Assembly: GCA_025602905.1 (NCBI GenBank)
Contig: JAHLKI010000015.1
Coordinates: 310,001 to 374,000, forward strand
From: Phlyctochytrium arcticum
Taxonomy: Eukaryota > Chytridiomycota > Chytridiomycetes > Chytridiales > Chytridiaceae
Length of the DNA stretch: 64,000 nt
Direction of reading: 5' to 3'
This document shows positions 1 to 11,664 of the stretch, one piece after another. The notes under the pieces are model-generated. The model did no database searches, was not told where the DNA came from, and saw only the letters and a program-made list of their open reading frames with translations. Each line of letters begins with the position of its first letter. Position 1 is the stretch's first letter. Both the position numbers and the translations under genes were made by a program.

Positions 1-1045
1 AGCAGTAAATACCTTCCTTAGCCTCGCTGACATAGTTTGTCGGTTCTCCATCTAAACCCTCCAGGACATGGGAAATATTGGACGGCTTCGCAGATGGAGG
101 GATGGGAATTGGAGGAAGCGGTTGATATGCGGAAGTCGTACTAGTGGTGTAGTCAGTATCGTCTCCGCCCAGGGAAATATTAACTTTGCTTTTGTGACGC
201 GCAGATATGACGGGACGAGCTTGAGGCTTCGGCTACTCAATGAACCTTTAGTACGACTTGCGACTCCGGGGGCATACGAATGAACTTACCTTAAAGAAGG
301 TTGTCGAATATGTGGTAGTTCCTGGATTAGTATTTTCCTCGCAGTAAATAGGTGGATAAAGCTTAGAAAGTGTTAGCAAGTTGTAACAACAATGCAAATC
401 ATGTACATACCTGGTATTTTTTCAGGATATCTTTCGGATCACCACGATGGAGACCCTTCCAGGAGAATCACTAAGATTAATGTCAGAAAATAATAGGTGC
501 TATTTGAACCAACCGCTGTGTCGTGCCCGGGAAAGTCTTGCTTTGTCCGAGATGCAGCGTGGTCATCCCCGCCATCCGGTCCATCGAGGGAAAAATGAGA
601 CCGGTCGATATCCGCGGCCACTATAAAGATTGTAAGGAAGCAATCATTTTATTTGTTGCCGCTCGTACATTGCTTTGTTTCCCGGCGGGCCGCGTTGTAA
701 TCCACATGTTTCCGTATAAAATCTTGTTTCATCGTACTCTGCCATTGGGGCGGTACTTCATCAGCATAGTTTGAATTGTGCGATCCAGCCTCATTATTGG
801 ATTTCGCTGCATTTGAACAAGATTTTTCATTAATTTCAAAGTCGGCATCCCTCTGCAAAAAAATACTTACGAACGTAGAGATTATCTCTGGCCTTTCCAT
901 ACAACCTACATCGCATATATTCTCGATGCTGTTGCGACAAATCTAGCCATCGAGGATCATATTCGGGCGCATGAACCACACTTGGTGGCTCTTGTAACAG
1001 AGATTTCGTTGCTTGGGCATTCCGTGTACCAATGAGGCTAGCCAT
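1..1045 (-). CDS. Hypothetical multi-exon protein, 3' part beyond the left edge
   Basis: I do not recognise this protein. The ATG at 1045 opens an exon (1045-871) encoding MASLIGTRNAQATKS and, further on, PEYDPRWLDLSQQHREYM. It is followed by a 64-nt intron (870-807, GTAAGT...TGCAG). Exon 2 starts at 806 and encodes polar sequence including EVPPQWQSTMKQDF. A third exon (about 600 down to 530) continues with AADIDRSHFSLDGPDGG in a frame that joins cleanly through a donor at GTACGAG and an acceptor at TTTATAG. Further coding-looking segments (LYPPIYCEENTNPGTTTY, about 370-310; ISLGGDDTDYTTSTTSAYQ, about 200-130) are separated by introns with good branch points, and the gene runs off position 1. 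The product is hydrophilic, rich in D, S, T and P, with no membrane segment seen. Exact splicing between 530 and 420 is unresolved. The 18-nt GTAAGT...GCAG option in intron 1 was discarded because it breaks the frame. Confidence 0.55.
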
Positions 1046-1221
1046 TTTTTTCTCTATTGGGATTGCCTTACAATTTGAACTCTAAACATTGGAGGCGCGT
1101 CGGAGTTCGGAGAATTTGACGAGTTATGATCCGTTATTAGAACAAACCGCAAGAACTAACAAATGACCAAATTAAATAGATAGACAAACTTATGTACATA
1201 GATATTGGACATCAGCTTTTA

Positions 1222-1853
1222 CTAACGCTGGACGCTGCTATACGTCGTCCGTTGGGACCATCGATCCTGGAAGAATAATAAGATAGGAGCCAGCTTCCCA
1301 ATAATCAGATATTTGTTTACCTTGAAAAAAAAAGCGGTATACGGTTTTGTTGCTGCCACCACGAGAAGAGATATTACAATGATGATGAACGAGTAAATGA
1401 TGAATTCGTCTTTATAGCTGCCAAGTTCTAATCAAACATGTGAGCGAAGGTCAGACGTGATCCAGATTTTGGAAATGCCACGACTTACGATAACATTGAA
1501 CTTCCCAGTTCTCATCGCCTCTCAAGGTAGGAGTAGGTGAGATCCCGGGTGTTTCAGTGCCCAACAATGTTGTAGTGGTTGGAAGTGGTGGAAGAGCCGG
1601 CAGGACACATATTCCCGATTCTTCACAAAAGTTCTTAGTGCAATGTGAACAGTCCTGTACCACTTTGATGGCGGAATTTGGAGCGCATACACATTTACAG
1701 AATACAGTTGTATTAGCAGCTTCGACTGACTGTAAACTCTGATATGAGTAACCAATTTACAATGAAGATGGCAGGAGACGGACTAACTTGGGAAAAGTAA
1801 CAGAGGAAAAGAGCTAGCACCACAAGAAGGCAGTTTCTGTGCCCAAATATCAT
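1222..1853 (-). CDS. Small membrane protein with a lumenal Cys-rich domain
   Basis: Four exons (1853-1788, 1738-1489, 1427-1321, 1266-1222) give a 155-residue protein. Introns are 49, 61 and 54 nt with GT-AG ends. Residues 1-22 are a signal peptide (CLLVVLALFLCYFSQ). They precede a Cys-rich segment, NTTVFCKCVCAPNSAIKVV then DCSHCTKNFCEESGIC, a P/T-rich stretch and another Cys (QCYQLGSYKDEF). A single membrane span (IIYSFIIIVISLLVVAATKP) and a short basic tail ending VQR follow. The order of signal peptide, FCKC-C-N-S, C-x2-C-x3-FC, distal Cys, KDE and final TM resembles an uncharacterised membrane protein that I recall as widespread in fungi; that match is from memory. Inference: a type I ER or secretory-pathway protein with a disulfide-bonded or metal-binding lumenal domain. 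Function is unknown. It is divergent from the APT1 gene, with starts about 200 bp apart. Confidence 0.75.
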
Positions 1854-2057
1854 CTTATCAACAGCGCTGACGATGTTTGCGAAGTACTCTCTACATTCGC
1901 TAAAGGATCTGTGTCGGTGTGTCAAAGTCAACTTCGGGTCAACCTGCTTGCGGGGTCGGAGCCAGCGTTGTGTCACACAGAATTTTGAGAGTCAAATTCT
2001 CAAAATCTATCGATCCTTGCCCACCCAGGAATCTCAAGTTCTGCTCTGTAAAGAAAT

Positions 2058-2887
2058 ATGGCTGATATTGAACGCATCAAGTCCTTGCTTCGGGCGATTC
2101 CTGACTTTCCAAAGAAGGTATGAATGAGAAGTTACTGTAGGTTATGACGCCGGGCTAACAGATCTCTTGGTCAACAGGGTATTCTCTTCCAAGGTATGAC
2201 GGCCTCACTAGAGGTTATGAAGGCGCAACTGATTCTTAACTCCGCACTTCAGATATCTTTCCTATCTTTCAGGATCCTCTGGCAGTTGAGGTAAAGCTCT
2301 TTGTTTATCTTGCTCTACATACAATGCCAACCGATTGTTTGATCAAATTAGACTCTCGTTACCAACATTGTTCACCATATCTTATCAAGTGGACTTCCTA
2401 AAATTGATGTCATCGTCGGTGAGGCTCTTGTTTTTCTCCATGACGACCGCATCTCGATTATTGATGCGCTTGGCGCAGGTTTGGATGCTCGAGGATTTCT
2501 TCTTGGACCATGGATTGCAAATCGCTTAGGAGCGGCTTTCGTGCCAGTTCGCAAAGCTGGAAAACTTCCCGGTGACTGCACCAAAGTGGCCTATGAGAAG
2601 GAGTACGGTACAGATTATTTTGAAATGCAAGCTGGTGCTATCAAATCGGGACAGAATGTTGTAGTAATTGACGATCTTATTGGTAAGGCCTACGCTATAT
2701 GCTTATCTTTAGGAAAATACTAAAGCATCCTTCAGCAACCGGAGGATCTGCTCAAGCGGCTGGCCAGCTTATTGCTGCAAACGGGGGCAAAACCGTTCGG
2801 TACATCTTTTTCGTGGAGCTAACAGCGTTGAAGGGATCATCGAAGCTGGATGCACCAACTTACTCACTGGTTCAGTTCGATGACTAG
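2058..2887 (+). CDS. APT1: Adenine phosphoribosyltransferase
   Basis: Cytosolic purine salvage enzyme that converts adenine and PRPP to AMP and PPi. Six exons (2058-2117, 2178-2193, 2253-2290, 2352-2418, 2479-2682, 2736-2887) encode 178 residues, the normal family length. Start: MADIERIKSLLRAIPDFPKK. The family motif FPKKGILFQDIFPIFQDP is assembled across three exons, one of them only 16 nt. LDARGFLLGPWIA and VPVRKAGKLPG are typical substrate-binding segments. The PRPP loop reads VVVIDDLIGATGGSAQAAG, interrupted by the last intron, so both acidic residues and the following loop are present. It ends YSLVQFDD. All introns keep frame with GT-AG ends. No defect seen. Confidence 0.95.
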
Positions 2888-3285
2888 ATTACTGAAGTCC
2901 AGCTCTCTATTTAAGAAAGGCTAGCGTCACTGCCACCTTCCCCAGGACGACCTTTCTACAGACGTTTCTATTATAGATTGAACAGTCAGAGACTAGACAT
3001 TAGCAATTTCATAGATGCCATTACCACATAATTTACATATTTTATTGTCAGAAAAGAATGAGGGCACCAGGTTAACACTGTTGGCCGTACGCTCTAAAGC
3101 ACGCCAACCAACTCCCAAATCGCCACCCTGTCTGCGTACCACAAAGGAGGGAGGTAATCTGGCCGCAGCCATGGATCTGGTGACAAGCGGTTCTCTAGGA
3201 TCTTATAAACGGGGCAGGTACGCGGTGGATGCCCTTTCTGCGCGATAGGTTCGGCTAAGGGTAAGAAACAAATAGTGAGACAACT
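2888..3285. other. Intergenic, convergent 3' ends
   Basis: Space between the 3' ends of the APT1 gene and the EDEM-like gene. A plus-strand open frame at 3015-3248 lacks homology or splice support. I see no RNA gene or repeat here. Confidence 0.5.
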
Positions 3286-5721
3286 TTAAATATTGCATGT
3301 TCTTCGACCGGCCGCACCTGGTCGAGGGTCGCTCTCCTTCCGCGAAGAGGGATTTGTCGATTTGGGAGGGGTAGGGGTTGTTGATGTTGTTTGCTTTTCC
3401 TTGGAAGCCGTGGACGACATGGAAGGACGTTGTTTTGAAAAGGGAAGGGATAGGAAATGACCCTCTTGAAAAACACGACGGGTCAATAAAAGACATTGCA
3501 CAAAGGGTATCATCACCAACGAACCTGTAGTGAGAACTTGATTCCCATCTATCCGGTGCACAAAGTTATCTTCTGATCAAATTAGCAAATCAACCGTTGC
3601 CGCCAAGAAAATCAACCCCAATCCAACCTTCGTCAAAGAGGAGATATAGGTACTTTAACGTTTCCGACAGAAAGAAACTTTCCATACGATCTTCTTTGTA
3701 ACCCATCTCTACATTGGACAGTGCAGCAAAGCCGCATGGTGTGCGTGTGAGGGCATCAATATCGTGAAGCATCTGTTCCCCAACGTATAGGTAATATGGG
3801 TCTTTTGTTGCCTGCACACGCAGAGATCAGTTTGGCAAGAAAAGGGGTTGTGCAGCACGCAAATGCAAAGGTAAAACAGTACCTGATATAGCATATATGT
3901 CGATTCGATTAATTCTGGTCGCAGAGGATATGTCTTGATTGCTGGAGCTTTCGAGTTTAGGTCGTACCGTTCCGGGAGTGAGCGATACCGATTCCATATT
4001 GTCACATAAACTTGATGTATCCTGATTGCGGTATCCATATCGCCGATGAATGCCTTTGGGCGATATTGTTACAAACTCTGCACGATTATGAAGGGTTTCT
4101 TAACTTACCTGCATTCCTGGCAAGAACGCTCCCAAGGAGTCGATCCAAGGGGCAACTATTTTTCCACTGTTCATGTCGACATTCCAAAATACTAGAGAAT
4201 TGTCGTCCTTCAGCAAGTTGCGGCGGAGTGCAAAATAGGCTTGCTCAAAGGTGACGAGGTATTCTGGTTCGTTGAACAAAACGTATGCTTTGAACAAATA
4301 CTGGGTAAATTGCATTGGTTCAGATAAGCGATTTCTTCGGAACGGCTCTTTTTTCTACCTCGTAATATGAATCGCTCCCGGCACCGACTCCAGCCATGGT
4401 ATCTTGCCACTATTAGCGAAAGATAGATTCAGCTCCAAAGACTTTAGAATTATTTCAAGCCCCTATTACCTGCCCAGTTAAGGCATCCAAAGTATTCCCT
4501 ACTAAGCCCAGAGGAGATCGCCTTGCCCACAAAGCCTCCAGGGCCTGTATTCAACATGTCAATAATTGTGGAGCTCTTCTTTTGGATTCACGCGTACCCG
4601 TTTGGCTGCTTCCTACGCCTTTGATAAACATACAATTCGCCAACAGGGTCAACCATACGCCTACCTCGTATTCCGGCCTTTCTGTCAGTCTTGATAACAC
4701 GCCAAACTCCAGAATCAATGTCCCTGCACCAGCTGTGCATGTACTCGATGTCTCGTCCGGTGGTACCCCCGTTTTCAAGTTGACCTAAAAAGCAGTATTT
4801 AGATCGGCACGCTCATGGATTTTGTTTCACCGTAATGTTTACTCTGGGCCACGGAATTCCAGTTGGTGTATCAAAGGCTTTCATCAACCTGTCGGCAAGA
4901 TCCGTTGCCTTCTCCAAAAGCTCCCCGGCGTACCAATCCAAATGAAATCCCCATTTCTCTTCACTGGCCAGAATGTGTGCCGAGAGCAACGCCCCCAGTA
5001 GACGGATGGTAACTTCAAAAACTTGGACCCGAGAGTCTTGATTAAATGAAACAGTATCAATAACCAGGCGTACAGCTTGCTCAAAAGCAGCCTTGTCATT
5101 CATAATCTATCCGTGAGTGAGTGAATATTATGTTTTTGCATTGTTTGGAATACGGTCGTACCGCATGAGCATCCAATGAATCCACAAGTGTCAAAGAAAA
5201 GTTCCCCAAGACGTCGTTCAAGTTGCTGTCACTTGTGTTAAAGTGACTGATGCGGAAAACGAACTCCTGATACTCACAAGTTTGTGGGATCAGGATCTTT
5301 CGTACGCCCTGTGCACGTAAGTGGATTCAGCTCGTCAAGTGGAAAAGCATGCTTCATATATGAACTATATCCTGCGTAGTATGATTGTTTAATTAAAAAG
5401 ACTTCATTCGGAAACTTTATATCAAGTCACCAACCATGATCGAACATTTCTTTGGCCTTGTCACTGTTGATACATTTCCCATCGGTAAGGGTCCGAGACT
5501 TCTTTTTATGAACTGATCACAGTGTATCGCACTTACCGCAATGCTCTCCTCCTCTCCGGACTCATGCCTGCTGGCGTATGCTCTCCTCGAACGCCTGGCA
5601 CACTCTCATTGTGTGAAAATACCAAAATGAGAGTTGTAACAAACAGAAGCGTCAGTAGAAAGTAGGGTCGCCCGTATCGAAAGAGACTTGCTCCCAGCTC
5701 GTATGTTTCATGCCCGGGCAT
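3286..5721 (-). CDS. EDEM/Mnl1-like GH47 alpha-mannosidase family protein
   Basis: Lectin-like or mannose-trimming factor of ER-associated degradation, acting on misfolded N-glycoproteins in the ER lumen. The ATG at 5721 is followed by a signal-anchor ([17 protein letters not shown], about residues 20-36). Spliced GH47 motifs in order: [151 protein letters not shown] and VLTTEGHF, which contains the TTEGH Ca2+-site motif. About ten short introns (roughly 45-75 nt) interrupt it, and micro-exons of 29 nt (5463-5435) and 15 nt (encoding EAAKR, near 4614) are needed to keep the frame. Estimated length about 550 residues. The wording is closer to EDEM than to processing mannosidase I. The C-terminus is a Ser/Thr/Pro-rich tail ending AAGRRTCNI, with no KDEL. 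Confidence 0.9.
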
Positions 5722-6129
5722 GGAGTGGCACGTTCACACCAACGTTATATGTTGGGGTGGGAGGAGGAGATGATCTTGAGACGACAGTGGTGTTCGGGCA
5801 GGTGTTCGGGAGTTCAAAAGTGGTTGAGACTCCGAATAATTACTCCAAAATTGGGGATATGAACGTGTGACATCAGCACTGAGATTCAGCAACGAGCTGA
5901 GCAACGAGCAGTGGCGAGCTACAGCAGGAAGATTATCCCAGATATGCGGGCACCGTACCCCAACTTCAAGGACAATCAAAAAACAAACGACACAAGGATC
6001 AAGGAAACTCTGAAGGAAACTTATTTAGGAAACAAGAGGGTTACAGAACACTACTACATACAAAAAATGTCGCATAAGACCACATTACAAACAAAAATCC
6101 AAGATATGTGACAGAATTTCCCAAACAAA
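5722..6129. other. Intergenic between EDEM-like gene and ABC gene
   Basis: Holds the promoter of the EDEM-like gene and the 3' end of the ABC gene. A minus-strand open frame (5979-5734) lies in the presumed 5' leader and shows no recognisable domain. No repeat or RNA gene seen. Confidence 0.4.
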
Positions 6130-8501
6130 TCAAACAATTTCCTCCCAATCCTCAGCGCTTCTCAAAATCCGGGGTTGCCCGTCAATAATTGGGTTCTCCA
6201 TCTTGCGCGTCGAGGTACTCTTTCGTTCCGCAGAATCAACAGCAAATTGGGGGAGAGGAGTTGAAATCACACGAATGGGTGCATCTGGCATCACAGCTGG
6301 TATACCTATCGTATGAGACATTAGTTTTTTGGAAAGTTGTGAGTGACGAGGAAAAGTTGCTGTATATGTACCACATGCACTGGAATATGTTGCGTAGTCG
6401 CCGGGCTCCCGAACCTCTGTTGCATATGAGACGTACCGCCCGGGGCGGTGAGAAGATTCGCCGGGCAAGAGACCAATCGGATTTGAAGCTTGACGTTGTA
6501 GCTGTTGTTCTTGAGCCCTGCCAAGATCGGCTAAGCTTGCTTTTCGTTGCGTATCCTAAAGGAAAAGAATTTGCATGAGAAAATGACTGTTCAACTTGAG
6601 GCTGAATTGATTTCTCACCGCTTGCATATTTGCACGCAACTCTCGCATCGCTTCCTCTCTACGTTGCGTGCGGACCATTTCAATTTTCGCCACCTTGCCA
6701 TCCCGCATCGACACAACCCTATGTGCATGGCTCTTTAAATGCACGTCGTGGGTCACCATGATCAGCGTCATGTTATGCTCAACATTCAAGGAATGGAGAA
6801 GCGAAATGATGCGGTTGGTGTTGAACGTGTCCAAGTCTCCCGTGGGCTCGTCCAACAACAACACTTCGGGCAGGTTGGCAATAGCCCGAGCAATAGTGAC
6901 ACGTTGTTGTTCTCCCCCCGACAGTTTTGCGGGAAAATGTTTGAGACGGTGGCCGAGGCCAACTTTCTCCAAACTGGCAATCGCACGGGCCCGGCGTTCT
7001 GATGCAGAAAGTTCACCCTTCAAAACAGCGGGAAGCTCGACATTTTCGAGGGCCGTCATGGATGAAATCAGGTTGAACGTTTGAAACACGAAACCGCTGC
7101 GCACCCAAGGTTCAGAATTTCTTCCACATATGACATGGAAGGCAGACGTACAGTTTGTCCAATCTCAGCTTGGCCAATACTTTGTCGGGCGTACCTGGCG
7201 TAATCACTATTTTGCCCCCCATAAACTTGAATTCGCAATTCAAACTGGTGAATTGTGTGACATACCAGTATCGCATACGGTAAGCTCTCCCTTGGTTGGC
7301 TTATCAATCGTTCCAATCATGTTCAGAAGCGATGTTTTGCCTCCACCCGATGTTCCATATATAGCAACCCATTCGCCTCGTTGAATTTTGAGCGTAACAC
7401 CTCTGCAAAAGGACTTGAGAATCGTGTACCATAACCTGAACGAAAGCAAACCTACCGCAATGCCGCCACCCCTTCTAATCCCAATAAATACGTCTTGTGA
7501 ATATTACGCAGCGAGACAATCGGGTCCGATGGATCAACTCGTGCTAGCGTTGAGGTGCTCAAATTCGGGTGATGCCGAGACGGGGAAGGTTTTCTTATAA
7601 AGGTGGCAGCACCTTCACCAAGCCCGGCGGAAGACGCCCCTGACAATCCACGCACACCTAGAAGCATGGAATCATTCTGTGATGGCATTTTCAGATTTTC
7701 GTTATCAGAAGTGGAGGTGCCGTTATTCGCTGGAGGGTTGTTGTGAGCAGTTTGAAAGGATAATCGTCGATTGGTAGTGGAGACATGGGGTGGTGGTGCG
7801 GGGGAGACTGATGTATCAGGATTTCTGCCATACCCCATTTCTGCGGTGTTGAGGCTAAGTGCTTGATCGCTGGGGTATCCATCAATAGCAGTCTGAATCG
7901 TCGGAGTTAAAGATCGTGCCCCGCCAAACACAGATTCGCGGCGGCTCCTGTCATCGTCGTCAGCCTGCCGGTCGGCAAAGTCGTTAATGGGGGAGGCAGC
8001 CAAAGGACTTGATGGCATAGAGGAGGTGTTGGGTGGCGGGGCAAGCGAACTCCCACTCACAATTGAGCCACGGCCCGTCCTAGCAGTGGGCGGGGTTGGA
8101 GGAGGTTCATGGCCTGGGCGGGGAGGGATACGAGGTGGAGGGATGGCCATAACGAGTGAATTGCGGCGAGTCGACGGTGTTCGGCTCAGTGCTTTGATTC
8201 GGGGTTGCATGCGGGGTGTCAGCGGCATTTCAGCAGCGGAAGGGTCCAGAGCAAGCTGCTGCGATTTCTGAGATGCTTGGTCTGACGGATCATGTTCCTG
8301 GGTCAGAGTCTGTTGCAGCATTTGACGAAGGGGATCTATTGAATGTTGATCATCCCCTCTCCCCAAAGATGACCGGTTGTCCAGAGATCTATTCGAATGA
8401 GACGTAGAAGTTCCTGCAGTACCACTGTCTGGTATATTCAGAAATCCATTCGATCCTTTCTCGCTTGGCGGGCTGTTATCCGGTTGTCCTTGCTGATTCA
8501 T
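6130..8501 (-). CDS. LolD/MacB-like soluble ABC ATPase (ABCH-type) with long disordered N-terminus
   Basis: Five exons (8501-7456, 7402-7279, 7225-7152, 7096-6619, 6555-6130) give about 715 residues. The first roughly 320 are low-complexity, rich in S, P, T, D. The single nucleotide-binding domain begins at [17 protein letters not shown] and has Walker [14 protein letters not shown] (about 365), Q-loop GFVFQTFNL, signature [14 protein letters not shown] (about 472), Walker [13 protein letters not shown] and H-loop MVTHD. There is no transmembrane segment. A polar C-terminal tail ends [10 protein letters not shown]. The ELP and GD-L-D wording matches bacterial LolD/MacB ATPases and, from memory, the Dictyostelium ABCH family. 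The substrate and any membrane partner are unknown; no permease is adjacent. The GTG at 8510 was rejected in favour of the ATG at 8501. Catalytic motifs are intact. Confidence 0.88.
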
Positions 8502-9142
8502 GGTTGCCACAACGGATAAGTAAAGGCTTGATTGTCAGACTGTCTGGATGAAAAAAGGATTAAACTATTCCCGCGCGTTCTTTTGGGGGGATGTCATAAA
8601 TCTCCGCTGCAAATGCAAAAGTCTAGATGAGTAGGACCCGCCGCGGGCCATCTTACGTTTTGTTCTATTGATTTTGAGGGTCGGAGTTTCCGACGTGGCC
8701 ATCGCGTCAGCAGCCGGTCACATGAATTCGGAAACTCCCGAAATTCAATTCCAGTTCGGAAGAAGTCTGTCAGAAGAGCTGTCAGAAGAGCAACATCCTC
8801 AACCACAATCAACTTTCCTCGACGACAAATTAATTTTATCTGTCTGAACTTGTTCTCTCCAAAAATCGCTCAAAAAATGCCGTAGATCTAGTCATTCATG
8901 ATACTTCTTGGCAAGGGTAAATAGTTCGAATGGAGTCAAGTTACATTTATGAGGTTCCGGAAAAGAAAATAGTGCAGGTGGAGATATCCAGGATTTGGCG
9001 TAAAGTAAAGGAGTATGAGATTGAGTAGGAGAGTGGAAGTGGTATATTGAAAAAAGTGTTATGTATACGAAATTAAGTGGTTTATTTGCAAAAGGGAATT
9101 GAATGAGGAATGATGAATCAAAAATATTGAGAATGAAATAAT
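8502..9142. other. Intergenic between ABC gene and phosphate transporter
   Basis: The part next to 8501 is the ABC promoter/5' leader; the AT-rich part next to 9143 is the 3' flank of the transporter. A minus-strand open frame at 8812-8594 (MIVVEDVALLTALL...) has no splice or homology support and was not called. No RNA gene seen. Confidence 0.4.
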
Positions 9143-10856
9143 TTACACGAAGTGGGGAGCATTCGAGATCAATGCGAATAAAAGACCGGAAATGAGACCA
9201 GAAATGGGAACTGTAAGAATCCACGAGAAGAAGCACCAGCCGAGGACTTTCCAGTTCAAAGCACGCCAGCTGCCACTGCAAATTCCGACCATGGCGGTAG
9301 CCCCCGTAATGCAGTGGGTGGTGGAGACGGGAAGTCCAATGAAACTTGCAGTGATGACCGTCAAAGCCGCGCCAAGTTCCATGGAGAATCCTCGGGATGG
9401 AGAGTGGTAAGTGATGTTGTTGCCCAGATTCTTCATGACATTGTACCCGTAGAGCGTGAGACCCAAGTCGATGGCGACACCACCAAAAGCCATAATCCAA
9501 ATGGGTACACCAGATTTGGAGCCAGGCAAGGTAGCGTTTTCCCAAATGTGAAAGATGGCCGCCAGCGGACCGACGGCGTTGGCAACATCGTTGGATCCGT
9601 GAGCAAATGAAGCGAATGCAGCAGTGATGACCTGGAGGAACGCGTAGAGGTGCTCGGTCTTGGAGTCGTACTTGACAGAATGGCTGTGGATTTCCTTGAC
9701 ATGGTCAGATTGGGCAGTGGCGACGTCCATGTTGATTCCTTTCGTAAGAGCACCCTTGACGTTTCCCCAAACCTTGCCGCTAATCGTGGTTGGGGCTGAT
9801 GGTGGGTGGTCGAGAGAAATCAATGAGGGGTGAGCGGTCATTGCTTCGTTGGCAGTAATGTCATCTCCCGTGGCAGATTTCGAGTTTTCGTCGAATTTGA
9901 TTTGGGTAGCTGCGTCTTCCAAGTCACTGCGGGGTTTTACTGGTGATGAGTGATCTCCGTAAGTGGCGGCTAAGTTGGCGGTGATATGTTCGTCCTTTGG
10001 TTGTTCGGGAAGCCATGGAATGTAGAAGACTTGGTAAAACTTGAGCTTCTCTTCGTTCACAAGGCGGCGACGAAGCCATGGGCGGATGAAAAAGAAGCAG
10101 AACAATGAGACAAAGACGCCCGCACCAAAGACTGAACCGAGAATGACACCCATGTTGTTGGACGTGATCTTGAGGGACTTGCCACCTTTGAGTACCACGT
10201 AGAGAACTGCAATGACGATAGTGATTCCAAAGTAGATAGGAATGGCATTGAGACCGCGGTTGAGGGAGTTGGGACTGTTCAAGACAAGGTACTTGGTGGA
10301 GAGATAGATGAGGGATGCGACAATACCGGCGGTGATGGGTGAAATAAACCAAGAGGCAATGATCTTGCCCATTCCGTCCCAACCCCAGACGACAGCGTTT
10401 ACACCAAAGGCGGAGATCCCAACACCGCAAATACCGCCGACAATGGAGTGAGTAGTGGAGACTGGCCAACCGAAACGAGATGCCGTGAGCACCCAAGTGG
10501 CGGACCCGGCGAGAGCACAGACAAAGGCGAGCATGAGCATAGCGGGGTTGCCTTCGAAAAGCTTGACTGAGATGATTCCGTTTTTGATGGTATCGGTGGT
10601 TGATGCGCCCATGAGCACGGCACCGCCAAATTCGGTGAAGACGGCAATCATGCATGCCTGCTTCAGTGTTATGGAGCGCGCTCCAACCGAAGTTGCAAAG
10701 GAGTTGGCAACATCATTTGCACCTGTGGAGACATATATATCAGCGAATGTCCTGTGTACAAAAAGTGTTCTGAATATACTAACCAATTCCAAAAGCGTCA
10801 AGGAAGGCAAAGATCAGACCCAGGGCAAAGAGGTAGGTGTAGGAGTTGGGTTCCAT
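9143..10856 (-). CDS. PiT/Pho4-family inorganic phosphate transporter
   Basis: Cation-coupled (Na+ or H+) phosphate permease of the plasma membrane. Two exons (10856-10784 and 10722-9143) encode 550 residues, starting MEPNSYTYLFALGLIFAF. The duplicated PiT signature is present: GANDVANSFATSVGA near residue 25 and HGSNDVANAVGPLAAIF in the second half, each followed by a hydrophobic hairpin. VSTTHSIVGG and VSTTHCITGA are the paired motifs after each. The halves are separated by a hydrophilic loop (about residues 265-375) with many D, S, T, K. About ten to twelve hydrophobic segments are visible, and the C-terminus is SGLLFALISNAPHFV. The intron splits the codon before GANDV. Spacing to the next genes is generous, so no co-transcription is implied. 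Na+ versus H+ coupling cannot be told from sequence. Confidence 0.95.
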
Positions 10857-11664
10857 GTCGGCGGCTGTCGCTGAGGCCGTGGCCGGGTGGTGAAGGGTAG
10901 GAAGGGAAGTTTGGGGTGTTCAGCAGCAGGGGTCTCCGCGTCGGAGTCTCTTTTTATAGGTGAGATATGTGAGAACAACGTAGCTGCGCCAGTTTAGAAC
11001 TCGCACGCGCAGCAGCACGCAGCGCGCAACACGGACCTGGCTCGCGCGCGCTTATTGGCCTGCGCCACTTCGGACCTTCAGATACGGAATTTCTGGAAAT
11101 CAAAGGAAACTTTAATTCTAAAAACGTGGCAACGTGCTTTTGCTTTGGGAGATGAAAATTGCGCGGCATGCAAAGTGCACGATGCCTTTCTTCCTTTTGG
11201 CATGTTTTAACTTTTCTGGGAGCCGGCAATTGGGGTCCGTGGGCGGTGGCCAGGTGACTGGGCAGTGCCAGAATTCAAGGCTCATCAAGCCCGCGCCAAG
11301 GAAAGTTAAGGTTATCTGGGATTGGCATTGGCCATTGGGGTGAAAGCGTCCCGGTGAAGCGGTTGAACAAGGCATTCTGGATGAGATTCTAGTAGCGCCT
11401 GTTTTTTTCTTTTTTTCCGGGAATTAGCGGCACCGCTAAGTATATATATATAGCGGGCGTTCGGGAATAAATGAAAGAATAAACGACGCGGGAAGATTAG
11501 TATATCAAGGAAAGTGCAGCTCGAGTATTCGAGCATGATGAAGGGCAAGATGCACAAAGGAAAGTTTCTTGTGATTCAGGTCAGGGCAAAGCAATTGTAT
11601 ATATCTACAAGCAAATCTTCGACAGATGTTACATTCTATGAATAGCCATGATAATCTACTGCTT
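10857..11664. other. Intergenic between phosphate transporter and kinesin
   Basis: Contains the transporter promoter, including a GC-rich stretch of alternating CG (about 10980-11060), and an AT stretch with TATATATATA near 11441-11452. No open frame with support, no RNA gene recognised. Confidence 0.4.

Noticed and set aside
853..870. 18-nt intron GTAAGT...GCAG in the first gene
   Set aside because: Too short to splice, and it leaves the next exon in the wrong frame. The 64-nt alternative fits.
9192..10874. Plus-strand and shifted frames within the phosphate transporter
   Set aside because: Shadows of the strongly coding minus-strand frame.
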